This document shows, piece after piece, positions 8,249-17,484 of a stretch of DNA of 64,000 nucleotides (position 1 is the first letter of the stretch; the number at the start of each line of letters is the position of its first letter). The position numbers were made by a program, and so were the translations under genes. The stretch comes from an uncultured Collinsella sp. Its GTDB lineage: Bacteria; Actinomycetota; Coriobacteriia; Coriobacteriales; Coriobacteriaceae. The notes below the pieces were generated by a model. The model had not been told where the DNA came from, did no database searches, and saw only the letters and a list, made by a program, of their open reading frames with translations. The stretch is from NCBI GenBank assembly GCA_958433005.1, contig CAUAWV010000005.1:1-64000 (forward strand). Reading direction: 5' to 3'.

Positions 8249-10324
8249 CTAACGCAGGTAAGCCTTCGCGTTGCTCAGGCTGTAGGCAATCGTCGAGCCG
8301 TTGTGCAGCAGTGACGACGTCTGCGGGGTAATCGCGCCGGTAATACCCAATGCCAACAGCGCCGAGTTGGTGAGCATCACCTTAGAGTAGGAGCTCGTCA
8401 GACGATCAATGAGGCCCTGGCTCATGCGGCGCAAACGCACGATCGCGGCCAGATCCGTGTCGGTCAGGATGATATCGGCGACCTCCTTGGCGATGTCGCT
8501 TCCGCCACCCATTGCCAGCCCCACGTCGGCCAAACCGAGTGCCGGCGAATCGTTGACACCGTCGCCCACCATGGCAACGTGGCGCCCCTCACCCTTAATG
8601 CGCTCCACATAGGCGTACTTGTCCTCGGGCAGCAGCTCGGCCTTAAACTCGTCGACACCCGCCTCGCGCGCAATGCGCTCGGCCGTGCGCTCCGAATCGC
8701 CCGTGAGCATAACGACATGCTTGACGCCCAGCGCATGTAGGTCGGCGATGGCCTCACGGACGCCGGGCTTGAGCGGATCCTCGATGCCGAGCACGCCGAC
8801 GACCTTGCCGTCGACCGCCAGATACAGCGGCGACAGGCCTTGCATCTGGAGCTCGATTTGCTCCTTGATGTCGGACTCGAGCTGCGCACCCTCGTCCTCA
8901 AATACAAAGTGCGCCGAACCGATAATGGCGCGACGCCCCTCGATGGACGAAGCGATGCCGTGCGCCACGATGTACTCGACCGCGGCATGGCGCTCGCGGT
9001 GCTCAAGCCCGCGTTCGCGGGCGGCGTTGACCACGGCACGCGCCACCGGATGCGGGAAATGCTCCTCCAAGCAAGCGGAAAGACGCAGGACCTCGTCCTC
9101 GCTCCAGCCATCGGTGGTGAGCACGCAAGCCAGGCGCGGCTGCGCCTCGGTAAGCGTGCCAGTCTTATCAAACACAATGGTGTCGGCCTTGGCAAACGAC
9201 TCAAAGTACTTCGCGCCCTTGACCATGACGCCCATCTTGGCAGCATCGCTCATAGCGGTCATGACGGCAACGGAACCCGTGAGCTTGAGTGCACACGAGT
9301 AGTCGACCATCAGCGCCGCCGAGGTCTTGATGAGGCTGCGGGTGGTAAGCGCAACCAGGCCCGCGAGCAGGAAGTTCCACGGGACGATCTTGTTGGCAAG
9401 GTCCTCCATATGCGACTGGCCCTCGGACTTGAGCGAGTCGGCCGTCTGCACGAGCGAGACAATTGAGCGCAGTTTGGTTTGCGCCGTGTTGGCGCGCACA
9501 CGCACCAAGACGCTGCCGTCCTCCACGACGGTGCCGGCGAACACGTCGTCGCCCACGCTGCGCTCGACGGCAAGCGGCTCGCCGGTCAGGGTCGCCTGGT
9601 TGACCATGGCGCTCCCCTGCTCGACAACACCGTCGATGCAAATGGACATGCCAGTGCGCACGGCCACCAAGTCGCCGGGCTCGAGCTCGGTGGCGGCAAC
9701 GCTTACCTCGGTGTCGCCGACGACCTTTTGCGCCTTGTCGGGCACATCGAGCAGCGAGTTGATGAGCTCGTTTTCGCTCATGGCGCGGGTGTAGTCCTCG
9801 AGCAGCTCGCCCACGTTGAGCAGGAACATCGTCTGGCCCGCGGTGTCGACATCACGCTTGACGAACGAAATGCCGATGGCCGAAGCGTCGAGCACGGGAA
9901 CGGTCAGGCGCGGCTGCGCGAGCTCACGGAGGGCGGCGCGCAAAAAGGTCATGTAACCGGCCACGACAAACACCGCACGCAGGGGCGTGGGCAGAAACCA
10001 GCGACGTGCGTAGTGGGCGCCGATAAGCGTGGCAAGATCCATGACGAGCTTGTGCTTGCGCGGCTCGAGTTGCATCACGTAGCCCGACTTGGCATCGGCG
10101 ATAGCTTGAGCATCGAGTGCGCCCAAGGCGTCGAGCACGCTCGCGCGGCGCGGCTCATCGTATTCGAGCGCCATCTGGCCGATGCGGCCGTAGACGCGCA
10201 CCTTGTGCACGCCGTCGATGTCGCCGCCAAGCTTAAGAAGTGCATCGAGATCGCTCTCTGGCACAGGACCCGCCAATTGAAGACGGGTCCTGCCGGGGAT
10301 CTCGCTAATAATCGAGAATCTCAT
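8249..10324 (-). CDS. heavy-metal P1B-type ATPase (CtpC-like)
   Basis: A 691-residue membrane pump. Phosphorylated Asp386 is in DKTGTLT; TGEP lies near 248-251, the HP motif in HFPHPVARAV, and GDGVND is near residue 600. The N-terminal 60 residues look like an HMA-type domain but lack CxxC. The usual membrane CPC motif is replaced by SCALKL (343-348), so copper or cadmium specificity should not be assumed; mycobacterial CtpC-like (Mn/Zn) pumps also have unusual motifs here. It follows a small one-helix protein by 18 bases, a pairing that resembles PacL-P-ATPase pairs. Confidence 0.88.
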   Translation of the reverse strand: MRFSIISEIPGRTRLQLAGPVPESDLDALLKLGGDIDGVHKVRVYGRIGQMALEYDEPRRASVLDALGALDAQAIADAKSGYVMQLEPRKHKLVMDLATLIGAHYARRWFLPTPLRAVFVVAGYMTFLRAALRELAQPRLTVPVLDASAIGISFVKRDVDTAGQTMFLLNVGELLEDYTRAMSENELINSLLDVPDKAQKVVGDTEVSVAATELEPGDLVAVRTGMSICIDGVVEQGSAMVNQATLTGEPLAVERSVGDDVFAGTVVEDGSVLVRVRANTAQTKLRSIVSLVQTADSLKSEGQSHMEDLANKIVPWNFLLAGLVALTTRSLIKTSAALMVDYSCALKLTGSVAVMTAMSDAAKMGVMVKGAKYFESFAKADTIVFDKTGTLTEAQPRLACVLTTDGWSEDEVLRLSACLEEHFPHPVARAVVNAARERGLEHRERHAAVEYIVAHGIASSIEGRRAIIGSAHFVFEDEGAQLESDIKEQIELQMQGLSPLYLAVDGKVVGVLGIEDPLKPGVREAIADLHALGVKHVVMLTGDSERTAERIAREAGVDEFKAELLPEDKYAYVERIKGEGRHVAMVGDGVNDSPALGLADVGLAMGGGSDIAKEVADIILTDTDLAAIVRLRRMSQGLIDRLTSSYSKVMLTNSALLALGITGAITPQTSSLLHNGSTIAYSLSNAKAYLR

Positions 10325-10342
10325 AGTTTGTGCCTGGGAGCG

Positions 10343-10588
10343 TTACTCGGCTGCCTCGTCAGCAGCGGCCTCGCTCTGGGTGATGTAAGCAGCCTCGGCA
10401 ACCATGTCGTCGACATTAGCCTTGGCCTGCTCGACCATGTCCTGGTAGCCGTTCTTGATGCGCATGCCGCACGCGATACCCTGCACGCAGGCATTCTTTA
10501 CCGGAGCGCTGGTGAGCAGCTTGATGCCGGCCGTACCGAGCAGAAAACCGCCACCGACAAGCAGGGTGTTAAACGTCGACTTCTTCAT
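10343..10588 (-). CDS. small one-helix protein, DUF6110/PacL-like partner of the ATPase
   Basis: An 81-residue protein with an N-terminal hydrophobic helix (about residues 5-24, GGGFLLGTAGIKLL) followed by a helical Ala/Glu/Asp-rich tail. The pattern hydrophobic helix, then AC.QGIACGMRIK, then an acidic tail is that of DUF6110 and resembles DUF1490/PacL proteins that accompany CtpC/CtpG/CtpV pumps in mycobacteria and can bind metal. ATG 10588 has AAAAGGGAG upstream; the 20-residue longer start has none. Its position just before the pump supports a chaperone or scaffold role (inference). Confidence 0.78.
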   Translation of the reverse strand: MKKSTFNTLLVGGGFLLGTAGIKLLTSAPVKNACVQGIACGMRIKNGYQDMVEQAKANVDDMVAEAAYITQSEAAADEAAE

Positions 10589-10750
10589 GTTGTTTCTCCC
10601 TTTTGCCGCATTGGACGCGGCACGGTGCCTCAGCACCCGAGTAAACAAGTTTGCTCGAGCACGCTTTTGAAATACCTTAATTCTATCTAACTATCTAGGT
10701 CAGCCATGGCTAACCTTTTGAAAATTAACGATGCGGAGTAACCGATTGTC

Positions 10751-10783
10751 AATGTGACAAAGGGACTATCCCTTTGTCACATT
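10751..10783. repeat. family C palindrome, copy 1
   Basis: AATGTGACAAAGGGAC-TATC-type perfect-ended palindrome, one base from the stop codon of the ABC gene. The same sequence, nearly unchanged, recurs at 15543 and 58727. It can act as a transcript-end hairpin. Confidence 0.9.
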
Positions 10784-10784
10784 C

Positions 10785-12542
10785 TTACAGCTGCCAGGTA
10801 GCTGCTTCCTTTTGCAGCGCCACCATGCGGGCGAATTCTCCACCTGCCGCCTTGAGCTGCGCCGGAGTGCCCTGCTCGGCAACCACACCATCCTTGAGTA
10901 CAACGATTTTGTCGGCATTTTCTACCGTACGCATACGGTGGGCAATAACGATAACCGTCTTACCTGTAAGCAGACGGGAGAGTGCCTGCTGTACCACGGT
11001 CTCGTTCTCCACATCCAAACTCGCCGTCGCCTCGTCCAACAGCACGATAGGCGCGTCTTTGAGCAGCGCGCGGGCGATGGAAATGCGCTGGCGCTCTCCG
11101 CCGGACAGCTTGGAGCCGTTCTCGCCAATCATCGTGCCATAGCCCTGCGGCATGCGGCTCACAAACTCGTCGCAGTTGGCGGCACGCGCGGCAGCAAGCA
11201 CTTCCTCATCGGTGGCATCACGACGCCCGAGGCGGATGTTTCCCATCACCGTGTCGTCAAAGAGCAGCACGTCTTGGAACACAATGGCGTAATCACGCAG
11301 CAGTACCTCGGGATCGACGCTTGCAACATCCACACCGCCCACGGCAACCTTGCCCGCGGTGGCATCCCAAAAGCGCGCGGCAAGGCGGCTCACCGTGGAC
11401 TTACCGGAACCCGAAGGACCGACCAGCGCCGTAACTTCGCCTTCCTTGGCGGTAAAGCTCACATCGGTAAGAACTTTCTCGCCGGCGCGGCCGTCCTCGC
11501 CCGCACCATAGCCAAATGCCACGTGATCGAACACAACATCGTGGCCCACGGGCTCAAATTTCTCGCTACCCCGCGCCACAGGCTCTTCCATGATGGAACG
11601 CATGCGCTTGGCAGACGACTCGGCGGCAAACAGCTCGGACATTAACATTAACGCCTGGTCAAAGGGTGCATAGATACGGCTCACCATAAGCAGGAAGGCA
11701 AACATCACCAAAAAGTCGACCTGGCCGGAGGCGACCATCGCAGCGCCCGTGACCAACGTGGTGGCAATCCCCAGGCGCAGGATGGCAAAGGCGGAGTTGA
11801 CCAAAAGCCCGTTGGCGAGCTCGCCTTTGGTGGTCTCGCGCTCCTCGGCATCGATCACGGCGTTGAGTCCCTCAAGATAATGGGCCTCCTGGTTGGTGGC
11901 GCGGATCTCGCGCACGCAGTCGAGCGTCTCCTGGATCGCCTCGGTGACCTTGACCTTCTCGGCGCGCACGCGGTCGAACACCGGGGTCATGGGCCCGCGT
12001 GTCAGATACAGCACGGCAAAGGCCACGGGCACGCTCCAAAACGCCGCAATCGCCAGCTGCCAGCAAAAGAACAGCGACGCCACGAACACGATGGCACTTG
12101 CGATGATGGCACCCCAAAGCTCTCCCAGCACATGACTGTAGGCATGCTCCATAGTCTGAACGTCGCCCATGATGGTTTCGGTTAGATCGGCCAGATCACG
12201 ACGGCCGAAAAACGACAACGGCAGTTTGCGCAAGCGCTCGGCAATCCCCATGCGCTGCTTGCCGCATTCCTCGTAAAAGATGCAGTAGGTGTAGTAATAC
12301 TGCTGCCAGTTAGAGGCAAAGAGCATCACGAAAAAGACCAGGAGACCGCCCACGATAGGCAGTGCACTCGGCAGATCGGCCCCACTGGCGAGATGCTCGA
12401 CAAAGCCGGCCATGACCAGGAATAAAAAGCCCATGCCGGCCATGGTAATGAGATTGGTGAGCGTGGTCCAGAAAATGCCGCGTTTTACGCCGGCGACGCC
12501 TTTATCGGATAGGAAATACTTCTTTTGGAATGAGGCGAACAT
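10785..12542 (-). CDS. ABC transporter, fused membrane and ATPase subunit (half 2)
   Basis: A 585-residue ABC half-transporter: six membrane segments in residues 1-320, then an ATPase domain with Walker A GPSGSGKST, signature LSGGERQ and Walker B VLLDEATAS. ATG 12542 directly abuts the TAA of the other half (12543), so the two are translationally coupled and should form a heterodimer in the membrane. The local context (AraC regulator, AxxFADP D-loop in the partner) recalls the YbtP/YbtQ and IrtA/IrtB siderophore-linked group, but peptide or drug export remains possible. Confidence 0.9.
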   Translation of the reverse strand: MFASFQKKYFLSDKGVAGVKRGIFWTTLTNLITMAGMGFLFLVMAGFVEHLASGADLPSALPIVGGLLVFFVMLFASNWQQYYYTYCIFYEECGKQRMGIAERLRKLPLSFFGRRDLADLTETIMGDVQTMEHAYSHVLGELWGAIIASAIVFVASLFFCWQLAIAAFWSVPVAFAVLYLTRGPMTPVFDRVRAEKVKVTEAIQETLDCVREIRATNQEAHYLEGLNAVIDAEERETTKGELANGLLVNSAFAILRLGIATTLVTGAAMVASGQVDFLVMFAFLLMVSRIYAPFDQALMLMSELFAAESSAKRMRSIMEEPVARGSEKFEPVGHDVVFDHVAFGYGAGEDGRAGEKVLTDVSFTAKEGEVTALVGPSGSGKSTVSRLAARFWDATAGKVAVGGVDVASVDPEVLLRDYAIVFQDVLLFDDTVMGNIRLGRRDATDEEVLAAARAANCDEFVSRMPQGYGTMIGENGSKLSGGERQRISIARALLKDAPIVLLDEATASLDVENETVVQQALSRLLTGKTVIVIAHRMRTVENADKIVVLKDGVVAEQGTPAQLKAAGGEFARMVALQKEAATWQL

Positions 12543-14369
12543 TTATGCCTCGCCTCCCTTCGTGACGGCGGCATCCGCGGTCGCTGCAGTGATTTTCCAG
12601 CTCGCGGCCAGTTCGTATTCGGCCCACATCTTGGCGTATAGACCCTTTTGGGACAGCAGCTCGGCATGGGTGCCGGCCTCCTGCACGCTGCCCTGGTTGA
12701 GCACCACGATTTGGTCTGCGCCCACTACAGTCGAGAGTCGGTGCGCGATCATAATGACCGTGCGACCCGCCGCCAGCTTGCTAAAGGCGCGCTGGATGAG
12801 CGCCTCGTTCTCGGGGTCGGCAAACGCTGTGGCCTCATCGAGCACCACGATAGGCGCGTCCTTAAGGATTGCGCGAGCGAGTGCCACGCGCTGGACCTCG
12901 CCACCCGAAAGGTACGCCCCGCCGGCGCCGAGCATGGTGTCGATGCCCTGCGGGAGCTTGGCCACGATATCGTCGCACTGGGCCGCGGAGAGGGCCGCGC
13001 GCACTTCGTCGTCAGTGGCTCCAGGCTTGGAGGCGCGCACGTTGTCGGCAAGTGTTTGTCGGAACAGCTGGTTGGTCTGAAACACGAAGGCAACCTGGTC
13101 CATAAGCTCGTGGGGATCCATGTCGCGAACGTCTACGCCGCCTACGAGCACGCGACCCGCGGAAACATCCCAAAAACGCGGGATCAGGCTTGCGCAGGTT
13201 GACTTACCGCCGCCCGAGGGACCAACCAACGCAAGGGTGCTACCTGCGGGAACGCTAAAGCTCACATGATCGACGGCAGGTGCCTCGGCACCCTCGTAGG
13301 TAAAGCTCACGTCCTCAAAGCGCACATCGCTACCAACAGGATGCTTGGGCTGGGCAGGCACGGAGAGCTGCTTGGAATCCATAACGCTTCGGATACGCGC
13401 CAGCGAATCGGCACTCATCTGAGACGCCTCGCCCACAAACATAAGCTTGGTCATGGCCGTCGGCACCACGGCCGAAAAGATCGCGTAAAACGTGAAGTTG
13501 GTCATAAAATGCGCGAAGTCCGTCTCACCCGGCGCCAACAGCAACGCCACGGGCAAAAGAAATGCCACGAGGCCATTGAGCGCGGTAAGGTTGAGCACCT
13601 GCGGGCCTCGGCAGAATGTACCCGCATAGTTTTGCGCCATGTCGGCGTATTCGGCGATTGCATCGTGGAACGCCTTAAAGGAGTAGACCGTCTGCTGGAA
13701 CACCTTGACCACGGGGATACCGCGAACGTATTCGGTGCCGGTCTTGTTCATCTTGACCAGCGCGCCCATGTAGGCCTTCATAAACTCGGCGCCCTTGCCG
13801 CTCATCATGGTGGCCATGGCGCAAAACGAAACGGCCACCGAAATGAGGCACGCCGCGCCCAAGCGCCAATCGAGGGCGAAAAGCAGCACGAGCAAGCCCA
13901 CGACCATGGCGGCGGCGCCTGCGATATCGGGCAGCATGTGTGCGAGCAAAGTCTCTGTGGAAGCGGCGCATCCGTCTACGATACGGCGCAGCTCACCGGT
14001 GGCGTGTGTGTCAAAGTAGCCAAGCGGCAGCTTAAGCAGGTGCTCGCTCGTAGTCTTGCGAATATTGGACGCGCAGCGAAACGCAGACAGGTGCGTGCAC
14101 ATGAGCCCCACGAAATAGACCACGATGCTTGCCAGCGCAAACCCCACGGCCCGCCAGCCATACGTCGCGATGCCGCAGGCTTCGCTCCAGTTAGGTGCCA
14201 CGGCGATCAGATCGCGCGCGACAAGCCAAATGCACACGAACGGGCCAAAGCTCAGCAGCTGCGAGAGCGCCGAGAGAGCCATGCCCAAATACGTTAGGAA
14301 TTTGCGGTCGCCGGCATATGCAAGCAGCTCGCCGATACCGCCGCCTTCCCTTTTTGACCCCTTTGCCAT
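12543..14369 (-). CDS. ABC transporter, fused membrane and ATPase subunit (half 1)
   Basis: A 608-residue partner of the next gene. Membrane domain to about residue 340, then Walker A GPSGGGKST, signature LSGGEVQR, Walker B VVLDEATAFADPENE and the HRLS switch. The FADPENE stretch after Walker B is typical of YbtPQ/IrtAB-type transporters as I recall the family. I chose ATG 14369 (MAKGSKREGG) after GAAGGGAATC; the open frame extends 21 codons further without a ribosome site. It starts the operon and diverges from the AraC gene at 14484. Confidence 0.9.
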   Translation of the reverse strand: MAKGSKREGGGIGELLAYAGDRKFLTYLGMALSALSQLLSFGPFVCIWLVARDLIAVAPNWSEACGIATYGWRAVGFALASIVVYFVGLMCTHLSAFRCASNIRKTTSEHLLKLPLGYFDTHATGELRRIVDGCAASTETLLAHMLPDIAGAAAMVVGLLVLLFALDWRLGAACLISVAVSFCAMATMMSGKGAEFMKAYMGALVKMNKTGTEYVRGIPVVKVFQQTVYSFKAFHDAIAEYADMAQNYAGTFCRGPQVLNLTALNGLVAFLLPVALLLAPGETDFAHFMTNFTFYAIFSAVVPTAMTKLMFVGEASQMSADSLARIRSVMDSKQLSVPAQPKHPVGSDVRFEDVSFTYEGAEAPAVDHVSFSVPAGSTLALVGPSGGGKSTCASLIPRFWDVSAGRVLVGGVDVRDMDPHELMDQVAFVFQTNQLFRQTLADNVRASKPGATDDEVRAALSAAQCDDIVAKLPQGIDTMLGAGGAYLSGGEVQRVALARAILKDAPIVVLDEATAFADPENEALIQRAFSKLAAGRTVIMIAHRLSTVVGADQIVVLNQGSVQEAGTHAELLSQKGLYAKMWAEYELAASWKITAATADAAVTKGGEA

Positions 14370-14483
14370 GAGATTCCCTTCTAACGGCTTGAGAGTTAAC
14401 CGTAATGAACTTATCATTGATGTGTTAGCCAAGGCTCACAATCGAGCCAGGCGTGGACGTTTCTGTAAAGGAAAGGGACGCTT

Positions 14484-15488
14484 TTGCAAATACGGCGGGC
14501 AGCGACCGACATAACCGAGCTCTACGCACCGCAGTTTGAGCAGTTTGGCCTGGAGCTTACCGGCAAGGGCGCCGTCTTTACCGGCGAGGTGGCAAACGAT
14601 CGGGCACACGGACGCGCATGGATCATGCCTCTCTCCCCCGCCTGCATCGTTATGGAGCATTTCATTACCCCGATGCACGATATGTACCTGGCCGAATACA
14701 CACCCGAACCGTACGCCTGCGTGAGCGAGGTCAGCGCGCCCACACTTATATGCATGCCCGAGGCTGGCATAACGCCTGCGAACCTTAAACCCTTGCATGG
14801 ACCGTGGCCGAACAGCGCGGTGTGCAGCTTTATCCAAGATAGCTGCGGCGAGGAACTAAGTCCGCTGTTTGCAGGGCAGCTTTATCACTCGCGCTCGGTG
14901 CTCTTTTTGCCCGGGTATTTTGACGAGCTGGAGCATCGGTATCCCACTGAGTTCGCGGGAGTCTTTGAGGCGTTTGCCGAGTCGTGGCACGAGGAGGCGA
15001 CGTCTGCCATCTGCCACACGCTGCGCCGGATTAACGAGGACCGCGCCCGCACCGTAGGCGGACACGTCTATATGCAAGGCATCGTGGAGACCATGGTCGC
15101 GGAGCTCGCCTGTTCGCGCGCGGCCCACAAGCAGGCGCGGCGGGCGGCAGACACACGCGCCAGCATAACCATTGCCGAAGAAGCAACGGCAATGATTGAG
15201 CGCGCGCTCGACAAAGGCAGACGTGTGGGTATCAACGAGGTAGCCGAGAGGCTCTACACAAGCCGCTCCAAGCTATGCGCCACCTTTAAGGCCCAAACCG
15301 GCGAGTCCCTGGGTGCCTACATTCGCAGACGCCGTATGGAGCGAGCACAGGACCTTTTGGCCGATAGCTCGCTCACGATAGCGCAGGTCGCAGAGCGTCT
15401 AGGCTACCCTCAGCAGGCCGCCTTCGCCCAAGCCTTCAAGCAACACACCGGCACCACCCCCACCGCCTGGCGCTCCCAACACCAGTAA
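14484..15488 (+). CDS. AraC-family transcriptional regulator
   Basis: A 334-residue regulator with a C-terminal double helix-turn-helix (about residues 235-330, with INEVAERLYTSRSKLCATFKAQTGESLGAYIRRRRMERAQDLL and IAQVAERLGYPQQAAFAQAFKQHTGTTP-like segments split by the family spacing). The N-terminal 230 residues are a ligand or dimerisation domain of YbtA-like type. The start is TTG 14484 with AAAGGGAC eight bases upstream. The 114-base divergent gap to the ABC pair suggests it controls them. Confidence 0.9.
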   Translation: MQIRRAATDITELYAPQFEQFGLELTGKGAVFTGEVANDRAHGRAWIMPLSPACIVMEHFITPMHDMYLAEYTPEPYACVSEVSAPTLICMPEAGITPANLKPLHGPWPNSAVCSFIQDSCGEELSPLFAGQLYHSRSVLFLPGYFDELEHRYPTEFAGVFEAFAESWHEEATSAICHTLRRINEDRARTVGGHVYMQGIVETMVAELACSRAAHKQARRAADTRASITIAEEATAMIERALDKGRRVGINEVAERLYTSRSKLCATFKAQTGESLGAYIRRRRMERAQDLLADSSLTIAQVAERLGYPQQAAFAQAFKQHTGTTPTAWRSQHQ

Positions 15489-15542
15489 GGAGCCAGCAAA
15501 GGGACAGACCAATGAGCTCCACATGCAGAGAAGGTCACCTGC

Positions 15543-15575
15543 AATGTGACAAAGGGACTGTCCCTTTGTCACATT
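15543..15575. repeat. family C palindrome, copy 2
   Basis: Perfect palindrome with arms AATGTGACAAAGGGAC; it lies 55 bases past the AraC stop codon and so could end that transcript. Confidence 0.9.
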
Positions 15576-15654
15576 CACAAAAATGGGCGCGCCAACGGCA
15601 CGCCCATTCACCAAATTCCATTCAGCCCACCTGACCCGGAAGGCCGAGTCGTCA

Positions 15655-15801
15655 GGGCGGGGAAGGCCCCCGGAGCGGCGGGGCGCTTGCTCAAAATGAG
15701 TTCCGCACGCAAAGAAGGCCACTTAATGTGGCCTTCGTCTTGCGCAGGACTGTTCGAAATTTTGAGGAAGCACCCCACCGCTCCGGGGGCCTTCCCCGCC
15801 C
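15655..15801. repeat. 147-bp imperfect palindrome between araC-type gene and gatB
   Basis: The left arm GGGCGGGGAAGGCCCCCGGA and its inverse at 15782-15801 pair, and pairing continues inward (CGGCGGGGCGCTTGCTC with GAGGAAGCACCCCACCG) to a small inner hairpin AAGGCCAC/GTGGCCTT (15715-15735). No gene is inside. It begins six bases after the gatB stop and may end the gatCAB transcript. Confidence 0.88.
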
Positions 15802-15807
15802 GTGAGT

Positions 15808-17484
15808 CTACGCGAGCGCCTTTCTCAGCAACTCGTTGAAGAGCTTCGGGTTGCCTTTGCCGCGGCTCGCCTTCATGCACTGGCCCACCAAAAAGCCGAT
15901 AACCTTCTGGTTGCCGTCACGATACTGCTGCGCCTGATCGGCACAGTTAGCCAGCACCTCGTCCACGATCGGCTGCAACGCACCGGCATCGCTCACCTGA
16001 CGCATGCCGCGCTCGTCGACGATCTTGTTGGGATCGTCACCGGTCTGGGCCATGGCCTCAAAGACCTCGTGCGCTTGGTTGGAGCTGATGGCATCGGTCG
16101 CCAGCAGCTTGGCGAGTGCTGCCACCTGAGCTGGCGCGATACCGGACTCGGCGAGCGACACGCCCGCGCCCTTAAGGTAAGCAATCATCTCGTTCACCAG
16201 CAAGTTTGCAACCGTCTGGGCCTCCTTGCCAGCCATACCGGCAGCGGCCGCCTCAAAGAACTCGGCAAACTCCGGGTCGCCGGCGATCTGCTCGGCGTCG
16301 GCCGCCTTAATGCCAAAGTCGGCCTCAAAGCGGGCGCGCTTGGCATCGGGCAGCTCGGGGATCTCGCCACGGCAGCGGTCGATGAACTCGTCATCCAGAT
16401 CGAACGGCGCCAGGTCGGGATCGGGGAACAGACGATAGTCGTCTGCCGTTTCCTTCACACGCATGACCACGGTGCGCTTGCGGCTGGGCTCCCAGTGGCG
16501 GGTCTCCTGATAGATGATGCCGCCCTCCTCGAGCACCTCGGCCTGGCGGCAGATCTCGTAGGCAAGGCCGTCGTGCAGGCTCTTAAACGAGTTGAGGTTC
16601 TTGAGCTCGGTCTTGGTGCCCAGCTTGGTCTCGCCGCGGCGGCGCAGCGACACGTTGCCGTCGCAGCGCATGGAACCCTTCTCCATGGAGCAGTCCGAGA
16701 TGCCCAGCGTCACAAAGATGCGACGGAGCTTCTCCATAAACAGGCGCGCTTCCTCGGGCGTGCGCAAGTCGGGCTCGGTGACAAGCTCGATGAGCGGCGT
16801 GCCGCAGCGGTTGTAGTCGACGAGCGACTCGGCCGCGGCGGTAATGCGGCCCTCGGCGCCACCCACGTGGACCATCTTGGCGGCGTCCTCCTCCATGTGG
16901 ATGCGCAGGATGCGGATGGGCACCGTGTAGGAACCGTCCTCGCGACGCTCGGGCATCTGCAGGTTGGACGCATCGTAGCTGGCCAGATGGCCGGCGCGCT
17001 GGTTGCCCTCGCGCATGGTCGATGTCATGGACGTGGACAGGCCCTCGGCGTTGGCCGAGGCGCTTGCCAGACTCTGGGCCTCGGCCTCGCCAAACGCGCA
17101 GTCGGGGCGCTCGGCGGCACCGCGACCGGTCACGTCCAGGTCCAGGTGACCGTACATGGCAAAGGCGACCGGACCCTGCGTGGTCTGGAAGTTCTTGGCC
17201 ATATCGGGATAGAAGTAGTGCTTGCGGTAGAACATCGAGTGGCGCTGGATCTCGCAGTTGGTGGCCAGACCCGCCTTGACGATGCTCTCGATGGCGCGCT
17301 TGTTGGGCACCGGCAGGGCGCCGGGCAGGCCCAGGCACACCGGGCACACGTTGGCGTTGGGCTCGTCATCGTGGCTGAGCTTGCAATTGCAGAACATCTT
17401 GGTATCGAGTGCGGTGAGCTCGGTATGGATCTCCAGGCCGATCACGGCCTCCCAATCCTGCAGGACCTCGGAAAGCTCCTTCAT
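15808..17484 (-). CDS. gatB: Asp-tRNA(Asn)/Glu-tRNA(Gln) amidotransferase subunit B
   Basis: A 558-residue kinase-like subunit that phosphorylates the Glu or Asp carried on the misacylated tRNA, before ammonia from GatA is added. Family motifs: VIGLEIHTEL at residues 14-23, Cys residues of the zinc site (FCNC, CPVCLGLPG), YNRCGTPLIELVTEPD, and a C-terminal YqeY-like tail. Its ATG overlaps the gatA stop by one base. Confidence 0.97.
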   Translation of the reverse strand: MKELSEVLQDWEAVIGLEIHTELTALDTKMFCNCKLSHDDEPNANVCPVCLGLPGALPVPNKRAIESIVKAGLATNCEIQRHSMFYRKHYFYPDMAKNFQTTQGPVAFAMYGHLDLDVTGRGAAERPDCAFGEAEAQSLASASANAEGLSTSMTSTMREGNQRAGHLASYDASNLQMPERREDGSYTVPIRILRIHMEEDAAKMVHVGGAEGRITAAAESLVDYNRCGTPLIELVTEPDLRTPEEARLFMEKLRRIFVTLGISDCSMEKGSMRCDGNVSLRRRGETKLGTKTELKNLNSFKSLHDGLAYEICRQAEVLEEGGIIYQETRHWEPSRKRTVVMRVKETADDYRLFPDPDLAPFDLDDEFIDRCRGEIPELPDAKRARFEADFGIKAADAEQIAGDPEFAEFFEAAAAGMAGKEAQTVANLLVNEMIAYLKGAGVSLAESGIAPAQVAALAKLLATDAISSNQAHEVFEAMAQTGDDPNKIVDERGMRQVSDAGALQPIVDEVLANCADQAQQYRDGNQKVIGFLVGQCMKASRGKGNPKLFNELLRKALA

